Shown: piece after piece, positions 22,201 through 33,910 of the stretch
Position numbering within the stretch: the stretch's first letter is position 1
Layout of the letters: each line of letters opens with the position of its first letter
Assembly (NCBI GenBank): GCA_004352715.1
Contig: SCFE01000011.1
Location: 2,038,351-2,102,350 of the forward strand
Reading direction: 5' to 3'
DNA: 64,000 bases
Source of the DNA: Hofstenia miamia
Taxonomy: Eukaryota > Xenacoelomorpha > Acoela
Made by a program: the position numbers and the translations under genes
Notes under the pieces: generated by a model
The model's input: only the letters and a program-made list of their open reading frames with translations
The model's database searches: none
What the model was told of the DNA's origin: nothing

Positions 22201-22674
22201 GTGATAAACCGTTGGGTTTCTTCATACGCGACGGGATGAGTATAAGATTTACAAATAGAGGCTTGGATAAAGTGCCAGGCATATTTATATCTCGCTTGGT
22301 TCATGGAGGACTGGCAGAAATGACAGGTGCGACCTTATCAGTCACTATTGTTTACTAATACTGGTTTTCGTTTAGGTCTACTATCTGTGGGTGATGAGGT
22401 TTTGGAAGTGAATGGAATTGATGTTTGTGGTAAAACCCTTGATCAGGTCACTGACATGATGGTAGCAAATTCCTCTAATCTTATTATCACAGTTAAGCCT
22501 TCTAATCAACGAGCGCCGACGTTGCCTCGAGATCCGGGGAATCGTCACTCTGTTCATTCAATGCAGTCTCATTTATCAGATGATGAAGATGAAATTATTG
22601 ATATGTTGCATGCCTCCAATCCAAAACTTGATAGTAATCGCGGGTGGAGCAGGGACAACATTCATCAAGCATAA
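16293..22674 (+). CDS. par-6: Par-6 polarity protein (PB1, CRIB, PDZ), four exons
   Basis: Par-6 is the scaffold of the Par polarity complex. Its PB1 domain binds atypical PKC, the CRIB-PDZ part binds Cdc42-GTP, and the PDZ binds partners such as Crumbs or Pals1 at the apical cortex. Proposed exons are 16293-16352, 20670-20892, 22027-22326 and 22376-22674, joined by GT-AG introns of about 4.3 kb, 1.1 kb and 49 bp. The sum is 882 nt, or 293 residues and a TAA stop. Residues 17-94 are PB1 (LKSK then [14 protein letters not shown], with an acidic OPCA-like CDANNDLLP). [20 protein letters not shown] is the semi-CRIB. The PDZ starts near residue 145 with [10 protein letters not shown] and runs through [16 protein letters not shown] to the signature [13 protein letters not shown]. 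At 293 residues it is shorter than usual, through a short C-terminus. The first exon was chosen because its end restores the conserved K-S-K-F junction. All exons look intact. Confidence 0.93.
16353..20669 (+). other. First intron of par-6
   Basis: It has a GTAAAT donor and a CTTTTAG acceptor. The content is AT-rich with no other gene seen, apart from the defective Tc1/mariner copy at 19462-20065. Short frames at 18.0 and 18.4 kb show no recognisable content. Confidence 0.75.
19462..20065 (+). mobile_element. Deleted Tc1/mariner element in the par-6 intron
   Basis: The element is 604 bp and starts CAGT and ends ACTG, with TA on both sides (19460-19461 and 20066-20067) as expected for Tc1/mariner target-site duplication. 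The terminal inverted repeats contain CCATAAGTCCCTACGTTTC and its complement. Inside, a plus-strand remnant reads [13 protein letters not shown] (first catalytic Asp region) and [12 protein letters not shown], then after a deletion [20 protein letters not shown] from the transposase C-terminus. The middle catalytic part is gone and stops are present, so it is inactive. Confidence 0.85.
20893..22026 (+). other. Second intron of par-6
   Basis: It begins GTAAAT and ends CTTTAG. No coding or repeat content was recognised inside. A few short frames (for example 20.85-21.09 kb on the minus strand) have no family signature. Confidence 0.7.
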
Positions 22675-23400
22675 CCTTTTGTACATATCTCCAAGTGCCT
22701 TCTACACAATTGTACATTCACTAGACTTAATTTTAAATTTTGAACAATTTATATAATTTGTATTTTTGTAAAATATTTATTCCACACTTGTAAAAATTTT
22801 AAAGACATAGATGGTTAGTTATTAAAATTCTATTTTATTTGATTCATCTAAGAATTCCTTTTAATTAATAATTGAGAACCACTCTGCTTTCTTCACTAAA
22901 ATATATACAATAGATTCATCATTAACTGACTCATAATTCAATTTTAATTATTTGTAGTCGTGGCATATTAAACAATGCAATCAATTGTAATCCTCTGAAG
23001 GAAAAAATTGATTGAATCCCATGCTATCACGATTCGCGCTTTTAACTCTAACCCGGTTTAGGGTTATAACCGACTGTACTCGTCCTGAAAACCCTTTCGA
23101 TTGGTTATATTTATTGAATGGGTCATGTTAGATGCATTCTTTTTGAATTCTGCTTTAAGCAATACCGCTTTCATGGATGACTTCAGGCTCAGAATGGAAT
23201 CAATATTTTATGAGGTTTTGTATTCATCTCTATTTCTTCCAACTTTAATTGGCAATTTAATTGAATCAATTACTGGTATATCATGACCGCCATGTCCTTT
23301 AAGTAATGAATTTGTACTGGTTCAACTGTAAGTCTATTTCGTACTCCGTGGCTTTGAGTCTGCAGTCTGTCTATACAAGTGGTTTGTTTTCTGGGATTTC
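22675..23400. other. par-6 3' flank, no further gene seen
   Basis: AT-rich sequence downstream of the par-6 stop. A short open frame at 23.10-23.29 kb has no recognisable content. No clear polyadenylation signal stands out directly after the stop. Confidence 0.5.
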
Positions 23401-23404
23401 AGGA

Positions 23405-24130
23405 TTAAAAGATTCTAAACAGACAACTTTAAATGCAATTTATGTGCACTAAGGGTACTAAAAATTTACATCTAATGTTAATTCCTACAACAAAGCCGGT
23501 AGCTGTTCTGCTAATATTGACGTTTAGAAAATGGAAATTATTGTTAAGTTCTTTGTCCAGTATATATTTTATGTTGTCATCTATTGTATTTAATTGTGGT
23601 AGTATCAATTCTGCATCTTCATTATTTACTATAGCAAATATATCGTACATGTATCTTTCATAAAAATGAAATCTATTGCTATTGTTTCTCAAAGTTTAAA
23701 TAGATGTTAGCTAGGGTTGGACTTTAGGAATTACCCATAGCTAAACAATCTTTCTGCAAGCAAAATTCTCCCTTAAATTCCAATAATGAATTTTTCGTTG
23801 CAAGTATTAATAGCGTCTTTGTTGTTTCGAAATTTAAATCGTAAATCGTTATATCTTTTCTTTTTAAAATTTCTATTACAGTCTATTCCATTTTCTAGAG
23901 GAACATTGGTGTATAAACTTTTGATGTCGTAAGATACCATAAACTTACTCGCATCTTGTTTCATATGATCAAAAAATGTTTTTGAATTCGTGTTTATTTT
24001 TGCTTCTGGTAATTTGTATAATATATAATTTAGAGTTTGGGATAGTTTTTTATTTATGGAGTCACATTAACTTGCAATAGGACGAAGCTTGTAATTAAAC
24101 CGAATCCCTGCATTCGCTTAAGTAAGAAAT
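23405..24130 (-). pseudogene. Penelope-like element reverse transcriptase fragment
   Basis: On the minus strand the order is SYDIKSLYTNVPLENGID near 23.90-23.94 kb, then EKFIIGI, then after frame changes ERYMYDIFAIVNNEDAELI near 23.63 kb and FHFLNVNISRTATGFV near 23.5 kb. These match the Penelope RT blocks 's.Di.sLfTNvPl', 'RYvDDiFa' and 'l.FLDv.i.r'. The catalytic DD is changed (YMYD). The GIY-YIG endonuclease is not seen. This is a dead fragment. Confidence 0.7.
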
Positions 24131-24284
24131 GTACCGCATAAGCTGCTTATTTAATTATTCTTTCGTTCATGGTGACACTCAGAATATATTTTAAGGCATT
24201 GCATTCACTTTCAGTTTCAGAGGTCGTTTCATAATCTATATTCTTTACTTCTTGAAGATGGGGATGCATTTAACTTCGAAGTGA

Positions 24285-24410
24285 TTTGGTCCGTGACATT
24301 TCAAACATGTTTTACCAAAAGCTGGGCATCTTCTAACCGGATGGTTGAGTCCACATTTTCTGTAGTTAGCATTTCATGCATTTGCCTCATTTGCCTTGGT
24401 TTTATAATTT
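24285..24410 (-). pseudogene. CCHC zinc-knuckle fragment
   Basis: On the minus strand the frame reads NYRKCGLNHPVRRCPAFGK and then TCLKCHGPNHFEVKC. This is a double zinc knuckle as in retrotransposon Gag, with the first cysteine of the first knuckle changed to Asn. A stop lies shortly upstream, and the frame is lost downstream. It is a remnant of an LTR element or LINE ORF1, probably unrelated to the Penelope fragment beside it. Confidence 0.6.
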
Positions 24411-25080
24411 CTTCTGCAACAAAACTAGTAACATTTGTATAGAGGCTGAAACAAATTCAAACACGAAAAGGAAAGTCTAATTGAACTTAGTAAATGCGCC
24501 CGATTGTCTTATCAGGCGGTTGTTTGAAAAATTTTTCATCCAAAATAAGACTATAATAATTTGAATATGACTGTAAGATGGTTTTTACCGTGTTGACAAT
24601 ATTTTCAACAGTTCAGACCATTAGTTATGATTTAATTATTGGTAATTATTTAGGGCTTAGATAAGTTTATTAAAGTAATTTCTAATTCCAATCAAATAGC
24701 CCTATATAAAAATAATATTCACCTTTGCTTACTACAGAATTTTCGTTTACTAAATTAGAACACATATCAATGTATACTAATACAATCCGCTTTGTTTCCT
24801 GTACTATGATACATAGTAAATGGGAAAAATATTATATTTACAAATGTTATTTTCGAATATATCTGGGTATAGAACCATCAATAAGAAATTTTACAGTACA
24901 TGGAATGAAAAGTTTCTTGTATCTTATTGTTCTGGTTAGACATTCTGGGATTCACTACCAGTAGTATCAATATTCTATAACTCATTAGAGTACTATGTAG
25001 TGTATGACGATAATTCAGTTGTATTTTCTTCACTGTCTTAACAAATTGTTTCTTATAACTATTTTCAAAAAAATCTATCA
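24411..25080. other. AT-rich sequence without recognised gene
   Basis: Frames on both strands are short and have no recognisable motifs. The right part may be the 3' tail of the minus-strand LINE that follows. Confidence 0.45.
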
Positions 25081-27000
25081 TATTTTCCTTAGAAAGTCTT
25101 TTGGATGACAACAATTAACGTAAGCTGGGATTTTTGTTTTTGTGTCAGTGACGATCCAATCATTATTGCACAATACATATAATGAGGAAGAACGTATATT
25201 CTAAAGAAAACAATTTCAAGTGTTGTATCTAGAAAGCGAAACACATAATGGATTTTTATATGACAAAGTTTAGACCTTGTAGTAATATCTTTACATGACT
25301 CTTCCAGCATAAATCTATTATCACACCCAGATACTTCGTTTTTGATGTAATTGGAATAGACTCCTGCTTAACGTCAAGAGAAATCAATCCACAATCTTCA
25401 AGATACGAAACTGAGTGTTTACCTTGAAATATGATATGCATTTTTTTGGATTCAAGGGATTCAAGTAGAGATTCATGTTATCCGAATAGGTTTCGAAGTA
25501 TTAAATTTCATTTTGATAACAATCAAAGACGTCCTTGCATTTAATTACTTTAATGATATTAGTGTCATCTGAACATTTATTTATTTGGATTTCATCATTG
25601 CGCAAGCTATCCATTATACCTATTGTAAAAAGTAGTCCACTTTGAGGTACACCAGCGAGCACTTCGCATTTTCCGAACTTGTTCTACCGAATTTCACTAG
25701 TTGTTGATAATAAGTCAAATAATTTTTGATGCAGTTAACAATCCATTTTATTTCATCATCAATAGAGTTTGCAAGATAGTTTAAAGTCTTATTATGCAGT
25801 GGAGAATTAAAGGCAGAAGTGTAATCTAGAAAGCACGACCTAACAATGCACTTTTGGTTGTCTAAATTAGAAAGTACTTCATGAACGAGACATAATAATG
25901 CATCACTTGTAGAATATCCATGTTTATATGCAAATTGTTTTGAATCGTTTTTATTATTAAAAGCTCGTGTAAGAAAATTTAGAGCAACTCTGGCAGAGAT
26001 CGGAGTTATAACATTAGGTCTTATACTTTTTGGGTTTTCAATTGAGGAGTCCGCAGTTTTCAGGATTGGTGTGATAAGTCCATTTTTCCATGCCTTAGTA
26101 TAGGTTCTTGAGAAAAGAACAGAATGCGGATAAGCAAGAATATCTGCACATTTTTTAAACACCCAGAATTCCATATCATTATCCCCAGCTGCTGTATCCT
26201 TAATATTTCTGAAAATCAATTCAACTTGATTCTGTGTCACATTCTCTCCTATAAATCTTTGATAAATTGGATGTAAGATTCATCCTTCATAGTGTCTTCA
26301 TTAAATCGAGCAAAGAAGTAGTTTAATCTATCAGTATCGACTTTCTCAACATGTAGGTATTTCCGTTCCTTCTCTTAAGTTCTATGATTGAACGCTCTAA
26401 AAAGATCATCGTTTGTCATATTATTTATGACATTTCGACGTCATAGAAATATAGCTCTATTTATATCCCTTTGCACTTTATTCTTGTTGCTCATTACAAT
26501 AGCTTGTTGTTTGTTCTTTAAGAGATGCCCCAACTCAATATTTGCGTCGTCCTTAATGCGCTTCTTTGGAATTGTACTGTTTTTAATATAGTTTATATAA
26601 CTTTTCCACACATTTTCTTCTTATAGTTTCGAAATTACAGTCTATTAAGTAAAAACTTATGTTTCTCCCAAATAGTACTGAATTGTACAATTATGTCTCT
26701 TAGACCTCCATCTCGATATTTTCCAAGACGAAAAACATTATCTAGTGCAAGTTTATCCATTCCAGAATGATTTAAAATGTCAACGACTTCCTCAAAGTCT
26801 TTTTTCATTCTGTTTGGAAGGCTGTATGTCACTTCCTTGTTCTTGAATACAGGATATTTTAGCTTGAACGGTTCATTAATGACTTTCTTCAATGAGCGAA
26901 TTTCTGTTTCAATTCCTTCATTACTTTGATTAGTATATTTAGTTACTATACCTTCAATTGCTAATTTGCTATTTCCAAAAGGGACTTACCAACGTCTATT
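25080..27000 (-). pseudogene. LINE (CR1/jockey-like), minus strand: ORF1 end and RT
   Basis: From right to left, 26892-26635 encodes an ORF1 segment (MDKLALDNVFRLGKYRDGG), the RNA-binding-domain type seen in LINE ORF1 proteins. 26240-25620 encodes 206 open codons of RT: WKNGLITPILKTADSSIE, FAYKHGYSTSDALLCLV, SCFLDYTSAFNSPLHNKTL (motif A). Beyond a frame change lie a decayed ADDT motif (CSDDTNIIKVIKC) and TKYLGVIIDLCWKSH near 25.32 kb. The endonuclease domain between ORF1 and RT is missing. The copy is defective and diverged. Confidence 0.75.
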
Positions 27001-27339
27001 AACATAGATGTTTTCTTTCCATCCAAAGAGCATTGATTACAAAAGAGCATTATGTTATCGAAAATAAAATATTCTTTTGATTGCTTCCACAGGGAACACA
27101 GTGCAATCTGAGGTCTAATGCGGTTTTATTTCACAACAGATGTGAGAGGTCGGTTTTGTTTTCTCTCTCGCGTTTGGTATATTAAACAACACTAACAATT
27201 ATGTGTAGTATTGAAGTTAAACTGAATTTCTTTATGTGTTTAAAAGATATTCAAGAACATCAATGTTTTATATTTGCTCCTCTGGTTTCCTACCCGCTGA
27301 AAAGTTAAATGATCAAATTATGACATTTTGCAATACATG

Positions 27340-29600
27340 TGCTGAATAAAAAAAGCTTTCATAGAAGCCGCAATCAGATCTGAAATTTTCGATAAAGTGG
27401 ATTCAAACGAAAAATTGATTATAACATATTGTACCCAATTATCTAAATCCATCTCAGATTTATCGAAGAAAACAGATGAATTCTCCAAAGAACTTAATCA
27501 TAGTAAAATGAACTTAAAATAAAGCAAACATCATCCTCTGATGTATCTTATCGAACACGTGTCCGCATTATGGGAATACCCGAACAAGCTGAGCCCATTC
27601 GTGGTTGGGAACGAACAAGCATGGATAATGGAAACTGCAAAGGATATTGTCTCCAACGAATCCAACATTGTTAACATGTACAGAATTGGTAAATATCAAC
27701 AGAATCTAGCTCACACTATCATAATGGATGTCAAGAGTCAATGGAATGTGCGTTGCATGTTAGCTAATTCTTACAAGCTGAAAAATTATCAGGTAAAACA
27801 TTTTTATATTGAGCCTGATTTGAGCACAAAACTATTGTTAAAAATGCGATATGACCTTATGCAAAATGGAGTGTCAAGAAGTATTTTAATAATCCAAAAC
27901 CTAAAACTATTCTATGGCACCAATGAAGTAATTATGACTAATTGACTGAACTGGAATTTTGTCTCTAATGTTATTCTTAACAATGTACAGTCACTTAGAC
28001 CCAAGGTGAATTAGGTATATGATATACTGATGACGAATAACTTAAAGCACATCATTTTACTAACCAAAACTCATCTTAATGATAATATTCCAGACTCCAT
28101 ATTAGAGTTACATGATTACAGTTTCATTAGGAGAGATCGCCTTTTTAAGTTTGGTGGTGGTTTCATGTGCTATATTAGAGATTTATTGTAAGTGCCTTGG
28201 CAAGAACTACAGCCAAATGTTAAATCATATGACATAGTTGAATGTGTTTGTGTTCGGTGAATGCCGCATTTATCTCACAAAGGATTTAGTAGATATATTA
28301 TTGGAATAGCGTACCATGCTTTTTAGGACATATTACATGAATCGTTGTTAAAGTATTACCTCAGGGAGACGTTGGATTACCTAGTCTCGAAGTACCCAAG
28401 TGATGTTGTGATCTTAGCAGGCGATTTCAATGATGTGAAAACGAATTGTCTGTTAAACGAATTTCAATTTGAACAGCTTGTACATTTCCATATCCATGGA
28501 ATAAAAATTCTAGACAAAATATTTACCAATCGTAATGATCTGTTTGATAACGTTTTCCCATTCCCAATATTGGTGGGTGTAAGCACCTTTCAGTGGGTCT
28601 GTCTAACAAATTATCTTACACTAGATAAGATAAGATAAGATCATGGATAGGATTTAAATTTTATAATAACGATTATACAATAAATCGAAATTAGTAAGCT
28701 ATCCGTAGTCAGTGTATTTTTTAGTCAGTGTTGTTTTATTTATTTCATTTTTGTTATTATTCTTTTTTTTCGTACATAGTAGTTAATGACGCTATTCATT
28801 TGAAATATCAGTAAAATATTGTAAAAAAATTCAAATGAATATAGATTATCTTATCTTATCTTATCTTACACTAACACAAAAAATTCTCATTTATTTAGAG
28901 AAGAAACTTTTCGAAGGCTAACAAACAGAATTGTGGAAAAGCTGGTAGGTACTGATTGGAATGCACTGGTCAGTGGTCATGATTTTACAGAGTTATGGCA
29001 GCAAGTCAATAAGTTTATGACTAGTCAACCATGGTTCAACGTAGGGTTGAGAAATCTTATGGCTCAGCGTACAAATGCACTTCAAAATGGCGATTTGTCG
29101 AAATTCAAGCGACTAAGAAACTTAGTTTATAGTATAAAAAATATAGAAAGCAATTTTTACAGGAAAACGAATTGCAAAGTTATAATCTACTAGTCCCAGA
29201 AATTGGTGGAAGAATGCATAACTTACTAAATTTATCTACCGATCTTAGTAGGTTGAAATCCAATTACATTAATAAGGAATTACTGAAAGCTACGCTATCC
29301 TATAAATCATTGTATAGTGATTACATCCTTGGAACATCTCAAAATGAATTAGCTATAAAAGTCGATCAGTTAACAGTGTTTCAATATTTAACTAAGATTG
29401 ATGTTAAAAGAACTGCTGGGTTTTATCATACCAAAATGGTTTCTAAAAGAATATGTTCCTGAATTAGCATATCCCATTACGATACTAATAAATTTGTCTC
29501 TACAACAAGGTTGCGCAACTTCTTTCACTGTAGCAGACGTAATATGTACTGAAAAATCAAGCAATTGAGAAAGATATACGCCCCACTTCAATCACTCCAC
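27340..29600 (+). pseudogene. LINE (CR1/jockey-like), plus strand: ORF1, endonuclease and linker
   Basis: ORF1 begins near 27.36 kb with a predicted coiled coil (LSKSISDLSKKTDEFSKELN), then RTRVRIMGIPEQ in another frame, then YRIGKYQQNLAHTIIMDVKS. From 27.95 kb an apurinic-type endonuclease follows: LNNVQSLRPK, then ILAGDFNDVKT near 28.41 kb, with stops at 28.01, 28.19, 28.26 and 28.32 kb. From 28.87 kb the linker before RT follows (VGTDWNALVSGHDFTELWQ, LSKFKRLRNLVYSIKN, YLTKIDVKRTAGFYH). RT itself is absent. The copy is interrupted at 28624-28860 by another retroposon. It lies head-to-head with the minus-strand LINE at 25.1-27.0 kb and looks like the same broad family. Confidence 0.75.
28624..28860 (+). 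mobile_element. Short retroposon with 13-bp target-site duplication
   Basis: TTATCTTACACTA occurs at 28611-28623 and again at 28861-28873, a perfect 13-bp duplication around a 237-bp insert that interrupts the endonuclease reading frame of the LINE. The insert ends in (TTATC)n. Its 3' region (TAATGACGCTATTCATTTGAAA, then ATATTGTAAAA) matches the LINE tail at 30.52-30.59 kb, so it was probably mobilised by that LINE. Oddly, it also starts with the complementary repeat (GATAA)n. Confidence 0.7.
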
Positions 29601-30400
29601 AAATCACAAGGATGAAGAAAAATTGAAGCAACTTGTAATTTCTGATTGAGGCATATTGACATCACACTACTTAAAGCTATATGTCTTGGGATTTAATTAA
29701 CAGAAGTCGTTGCTTAGCCAAAAGTTAGTTATATTGCTAGATAAAATTCATTAAAATTCCTTAGAAGATGCTTAGAACGATTGATTAGCTCAAAAGGAAT
29801 AAATAATTATTGATTCTTCAATAATAATTTATATGTAAATATTACGGTTAAATATTAGCATTCATTAGGAGTGCGACAATATAATGATGTTTAAGTGACA
29901 GAAGATTATCTTGTTAAAGAAGTAGAATGGCAGAAACATGTTTACATTAATAATGATATTTACATAATAGGCCTGAAATTTAGTGAAAAATTATAAATAT
30001 GCGTTTAATGTACATGATTCATTTTGAAAAATTCGATGTGCAATTAAAATGGGCTCTAAAAATAGCAGTTAATTATTTATATAACAGGATCATTGAAATA
30101 AAAAAATTATAAATAACTTTTTTAAATATACTAATTTTTTTTGAAAAATATTTAGTAATGCTCCATACCAAAAATGCAATTGTCCATGCCCCAAAATATT
30201 GCAGACACAATAAAAAATTAAGCCTCTTAAATGTAACAAGAAATGAAAATGTCATTTCTCATCAAATCCATAAATATATAGTATAATTTACCCATATCAA
30301 TAAAACAAATGAATATACTTAGAGAATGAAAAAGAAATAAATAAACACAGCCATACAGTTTTGCAAAGGAAATATTTGAATACCAATAGCGATGTCCTAA
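29601..30400. other. AT-rich sequence without recognised gene
   Basis: No protein motif or clear repeat boundary was seen. Short frames such as 30.07-30.26 kb on the minus strand have no recognisable content. Confidence 0.5.
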
Positions 30401-30419
30401 CGTCTATAATATTGATTAT

Positions 30420-30600
30420 TCAATAAACCGCATATAAATTTACCTTAACCAAAGCTTGTAACATTAATTACGTTTGTAAATTTTTATATATATGTATTTG
30501 TTGATTTATTTGTATAGTTATTTTTTGACGCTATTTGGAATTATAAACAGTATTTTATATTGTAAAAAGCAACTCTAAATATAGTTTTATTCTTCAATTC
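30420..30600 (+). repeat. LINE 3' UTR copy
   Basis: TTTTTTGACGCTATTTGGAATT followed by CAGTATTTTATATTGTAAAAA and AATATAGTTTTATTC. The 3' half of the short retroposon at 28.78-28.85 kb shares these landmarks. It is non-coding and 5'-truncated. Confidence 0.45.
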
Positions 30601-30884
30601 AAATATGAAATAATTAGTTACATTAATGAAACTAGTCTAAACTTAGACGCCATCTGACAGTGAAATCGGACATTAAATATTCGAGGTTTTTGAAGTTGTA
30701 CGGAAGAATCAAATTTATTCGAAGGAATTCCGCATTTTGGATACATCATGTAATGTATTCCTTAGTTTGCAACATTCCATTATTGTAGTATATGCCACAA
30801 ATATCGTTAATTTTCTAAGAAAAGAAATTTTTCAAAAATATTTGCTAATGAATGCTAAAATTATTAAGTTCATATCCTAAACTT

Positions 30885-31110
30885 GTAAATTTATTATTTT
30901 ACATCGACAGAATACATGCTAAAGACATTTACTTGTTTTTTACACAGAGCTCACCACACACATAGACACACACACACACACACACATTTAATATATATAT
31001 ATATATTATTATTATTTTGTAAATACATATATTTGTAGTTTGTAGTTTTTTAATGTTATTTATTTACAGCAATAAATTTGCTTTGACTCTTTTGTCTTTA
31101 ATAAACACCG
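30885..31110 (+). repeat. LINE 3' UTR copy with (CA)n and (TA)n tracts
   Basis: ACATCGACAGAATACATGCTA, GAGCTCACCACACACATAGACA and a (CA)n run at about 30965-30986 match the 3' end of the CR1-like element at 57.86-57.97 kb. The continuation with TTTGCTTTGACTCTTTTGTC at about 31.08 kb matches the tail at 3.41 kb. These three sites define one LINE family tail. Confidence 0.55.
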
Positions 31111-32580
31111 CGTGATCGTTTATAAATACACTTTTTCTTATTTAGTTTTTTCAGTGCAGTCTACGTATATTAGAAAAAGCCAAAACTTTTGTTTACTCAT
31201 TAGTTCTTAGCTATGTTATCTATTTGAGTTTGGTTAATAGTTGAATAATTCAAATTTGGTTTTTTCCAAAGGTTTTATCTCATTGGGATATATCTGCCTT
31301 AAAAAGCGATATTTGGAAATACCATAGTCTTTTAATGTAGTATATACAATGCATGTATATACGTGTGCAGTGTCTTAAATGCTTGAGATGTAACAGGGTA
31401 TTTCCACAGAAAAGTCAACCAGAGACATCAAAATTAAAATTCCTGAAAATAGCGACCTGTTGTCTTCTATATGATTGGAAGAACATATAGTTTCACGTGC
31501 GACGTCTACATTTTGAATAATTTTGTTAAGCTTGACAAAAATGGACTTTAGTGAAGGAGATTGTATCAAAATTTGTCATGGACGAGACAAGACATCTGCG
31601 CATGTACTTCCAGCAACATAAATGAAATCATACTTGAAAGTATATGGGACATGACTAGTAGACCATAGGCTTAATCATTCGTACACGATCGAACTGGCTC
31701 GCTTACTACTTTGGTGTATTTAACATGGATTTTTTTGCCAAAGTTGTCCATTCTGCGACACCCCACGGATGTTTCCTCCACAGTAACTCCGGGTTTTGAT
31801 GAAATAATTTCATTTTTAGGGATTCATCAAAGCCTATAACAGATACCTGCTGAAAACCCCAAATCAGACGAGTGACACGCTTGACTTCACAAAAATGTAC
31901 ATAAATTTATGTGTCCCATCCATGACGCTGGTATTGCAAATGACTCCAATATACGGCATATTTGATAATTGAAATGTAGTGACATCTATATGGAAGACTT
32001 CAAAATGTAATAGTTTTATCTGCATTTTAATACGCCATTGTATACTCATTGTTAACTCTTGGAAGTTGAAAATTTTATTAAAATTTAGTAACCATACTCT
32101 TAAGTTGATTTATTATATTTATATTTAGATACTTGCAATTTGGTCAATTACAATGTAAACTTCTTATAGGGGTGTATTCTCTTTATGTGCGAGGTGTGCA
32201 CCGCACACCTTCTAACTAGTATTTTTATCATTTTAGAGCGTTTTTTCCTATTGCTTATTTGGAAACTGATTAAATTTAATACCGCATCAAACTCCTTTTT
32301 ATTCTATATTTTTATAAATTTGAAATTTGTCATTAAATACTCAATCGAATTTTTAATTACAGGTAACACATCTAATTGAGTTGCCATTTTTATAACGCAT
32401 TGCTTTCAGTACTTTCTTAATAAAACCTGTGTCTAAAGTACAATTTTGTTAAAATTAGAATATTTCTATTGTTTTGATCCATAATCTATACATTGGTTTA
32501 ATTAGCTAGTACATGTATCATCTTGTTTAGCAATCATATCACTGATAAATTTAAATGTTCTAGTTACTTCAATCGTGAAT
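31111..32580. other. Sequence without assigned gene
   Basis: A minus-strand stretch near 31.73-31.89 kb reads VIGFDESLKMKLFHQNPELL and then EWTTLAKKSML, which looks protein-like and might be a transposase or exon remnant. I cannot assign it. Otherwise AT-rich with no recognised features. Confidence 0.4.
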
Positions 32581-32584
32581 GTCA

Positions 32585-33292
32585 AGAAATCGGCTGATAA
32601 AAGTCGATAGTCTGAACGCTCCATCCGATTTTTTGGGAAAACAGCCACATTACTGTCATCTGATAATTTATCAGATGATAAAAGTCGATAGTCTGAACGG
32701 TATTAAAACTAGTCGAATAGCTACTTGAAACTAATTGCTTACTTCTCAAGTAGGGAACAGACTTCCAATACGTAAATTATTGTCGTTGAAATATTTCAAC
32801 TTCAAAATATGTAAACATTGTTTACATTCCAAGACAAACCAATCCATAAACAGATGTTGTTTTTCTTACCGTCAATCAAAAGCTGATCATTTATCATCTG
32901 ATAAAAAATCGATAGTCTGAACGCTCTTCCAACTCCGCTTTTTCTGATAAAAAATCGGATGATAAAAAATCGCCAATGTGAACGAAAAANNNNNNNNNNN
33001 NNNNNNNNNNACGTAAATTATTGTCGTTGAAATATTTCAACTTCAAAACATGTAAACATTGTTTACATTCCAAGACAAACCAACCCATAAACAGATGTTG
33101 TTGTTTTTCTTACTGTCAATCAAAAGATGATAATTTATCATCTGATAAAAAATCGATAGTCTGAACGCTCTTCCAACTCCGCTTTTTCTCATAAAAAATC
33201 GGATGATAAAAAATCGCCAATGTAAACAAAAATAATTGCATTTTCGATTAAAATCTGCTGATAAAAGTCGATAGTGGGAACACACCTTAAGG
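32585..33292. mobile_element. MITE-like repeat with GATAAAAGTCGATAGT motifs, two copies
   Basis: Recurrent motifs such as CTGATAAAAGTCGATAGTC and TGATAAAAAATCG flank AT-rich cores. A block from 32771 recurs with several substitutions from 33011, across a 21-N gap at 32990-33010. The right end reads GTCGATAGTGGGAACACACCTTA, the same end as the copy at 34.35 kb. Short translated frames inside are not genes. The superfamily is unresolved. Confidence 0.55.
32990..33010. other. 21-N assembly gap
   Basis: Run of N between two copies of the same repeat. The flanks overlap in content (32771-32989 versus 33011-33230), so the gap may be an artefact of unresolved alleles or repeat copies. Confidence 0.85.
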
Positions 33293-33700
33293 AAAAGTTT
33301 GTTGAAAAGTTAGAGCCTTGATAATATCGCAATTAAAGGAATTTGAAAACTATCCTATTTAGACTATATTTTGGCCTCGTGGCTTCTGGATGACTACAAA
33401 ACATCTGCTTACATTAAAAAAAAACCATTAGATGCTTATATATAATTATAAAAGTTATTTAGGGATTTTTGGTGTTTCCATCATAATAAAATTTCCAATT
33501 CCTAAATTCAATGACCTAGTTAGGCAATAAATGAAATTTCATGATAATTCATAAAGTATGGTTTTTACTATGAAAATAATCTCAAATTCGTATTTAGCAA
33601 CATGAAATTGACTAGAAACACCGAGAAAAAAGTACTCAAATAAGAAAAAAAAATTTTCACACAGTGTTATCTTCCCAGATATAAATTCATTCCCCTTGAA
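33293..33700. other. AT-rich sequence without recognised gene
   Basis: No motif or repeat boundary was seen. Confidence 0.5.
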
Positions 33701-33712
33701 AGTATTATACAC

Positions 33713-33897
33713 ATGCATATATATATACACATATATACATATATACATATACGTATATATACATATACATATATATATATATGTAAATATATATACATAT
33801 ATATTCATATATATATACATATATATATACACATATATATATACATATATATACATATATATACATATATATACATATATATACATATATATAATTA
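33713..33897. repeat. Compound (TA)n/(CATATA)n microsatellite
   Basis: About 185 bp composed of TATA, CATATA and TACATA units. Translated frames here read only Ile-Tyr repeats and are not genes. The tract runs up to the single N at 33910, where the assembly repeats earlier sequence. Confidence 0.9.
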
Positions 33898-33910
33898 TGT
33901 TTTGCATGGN

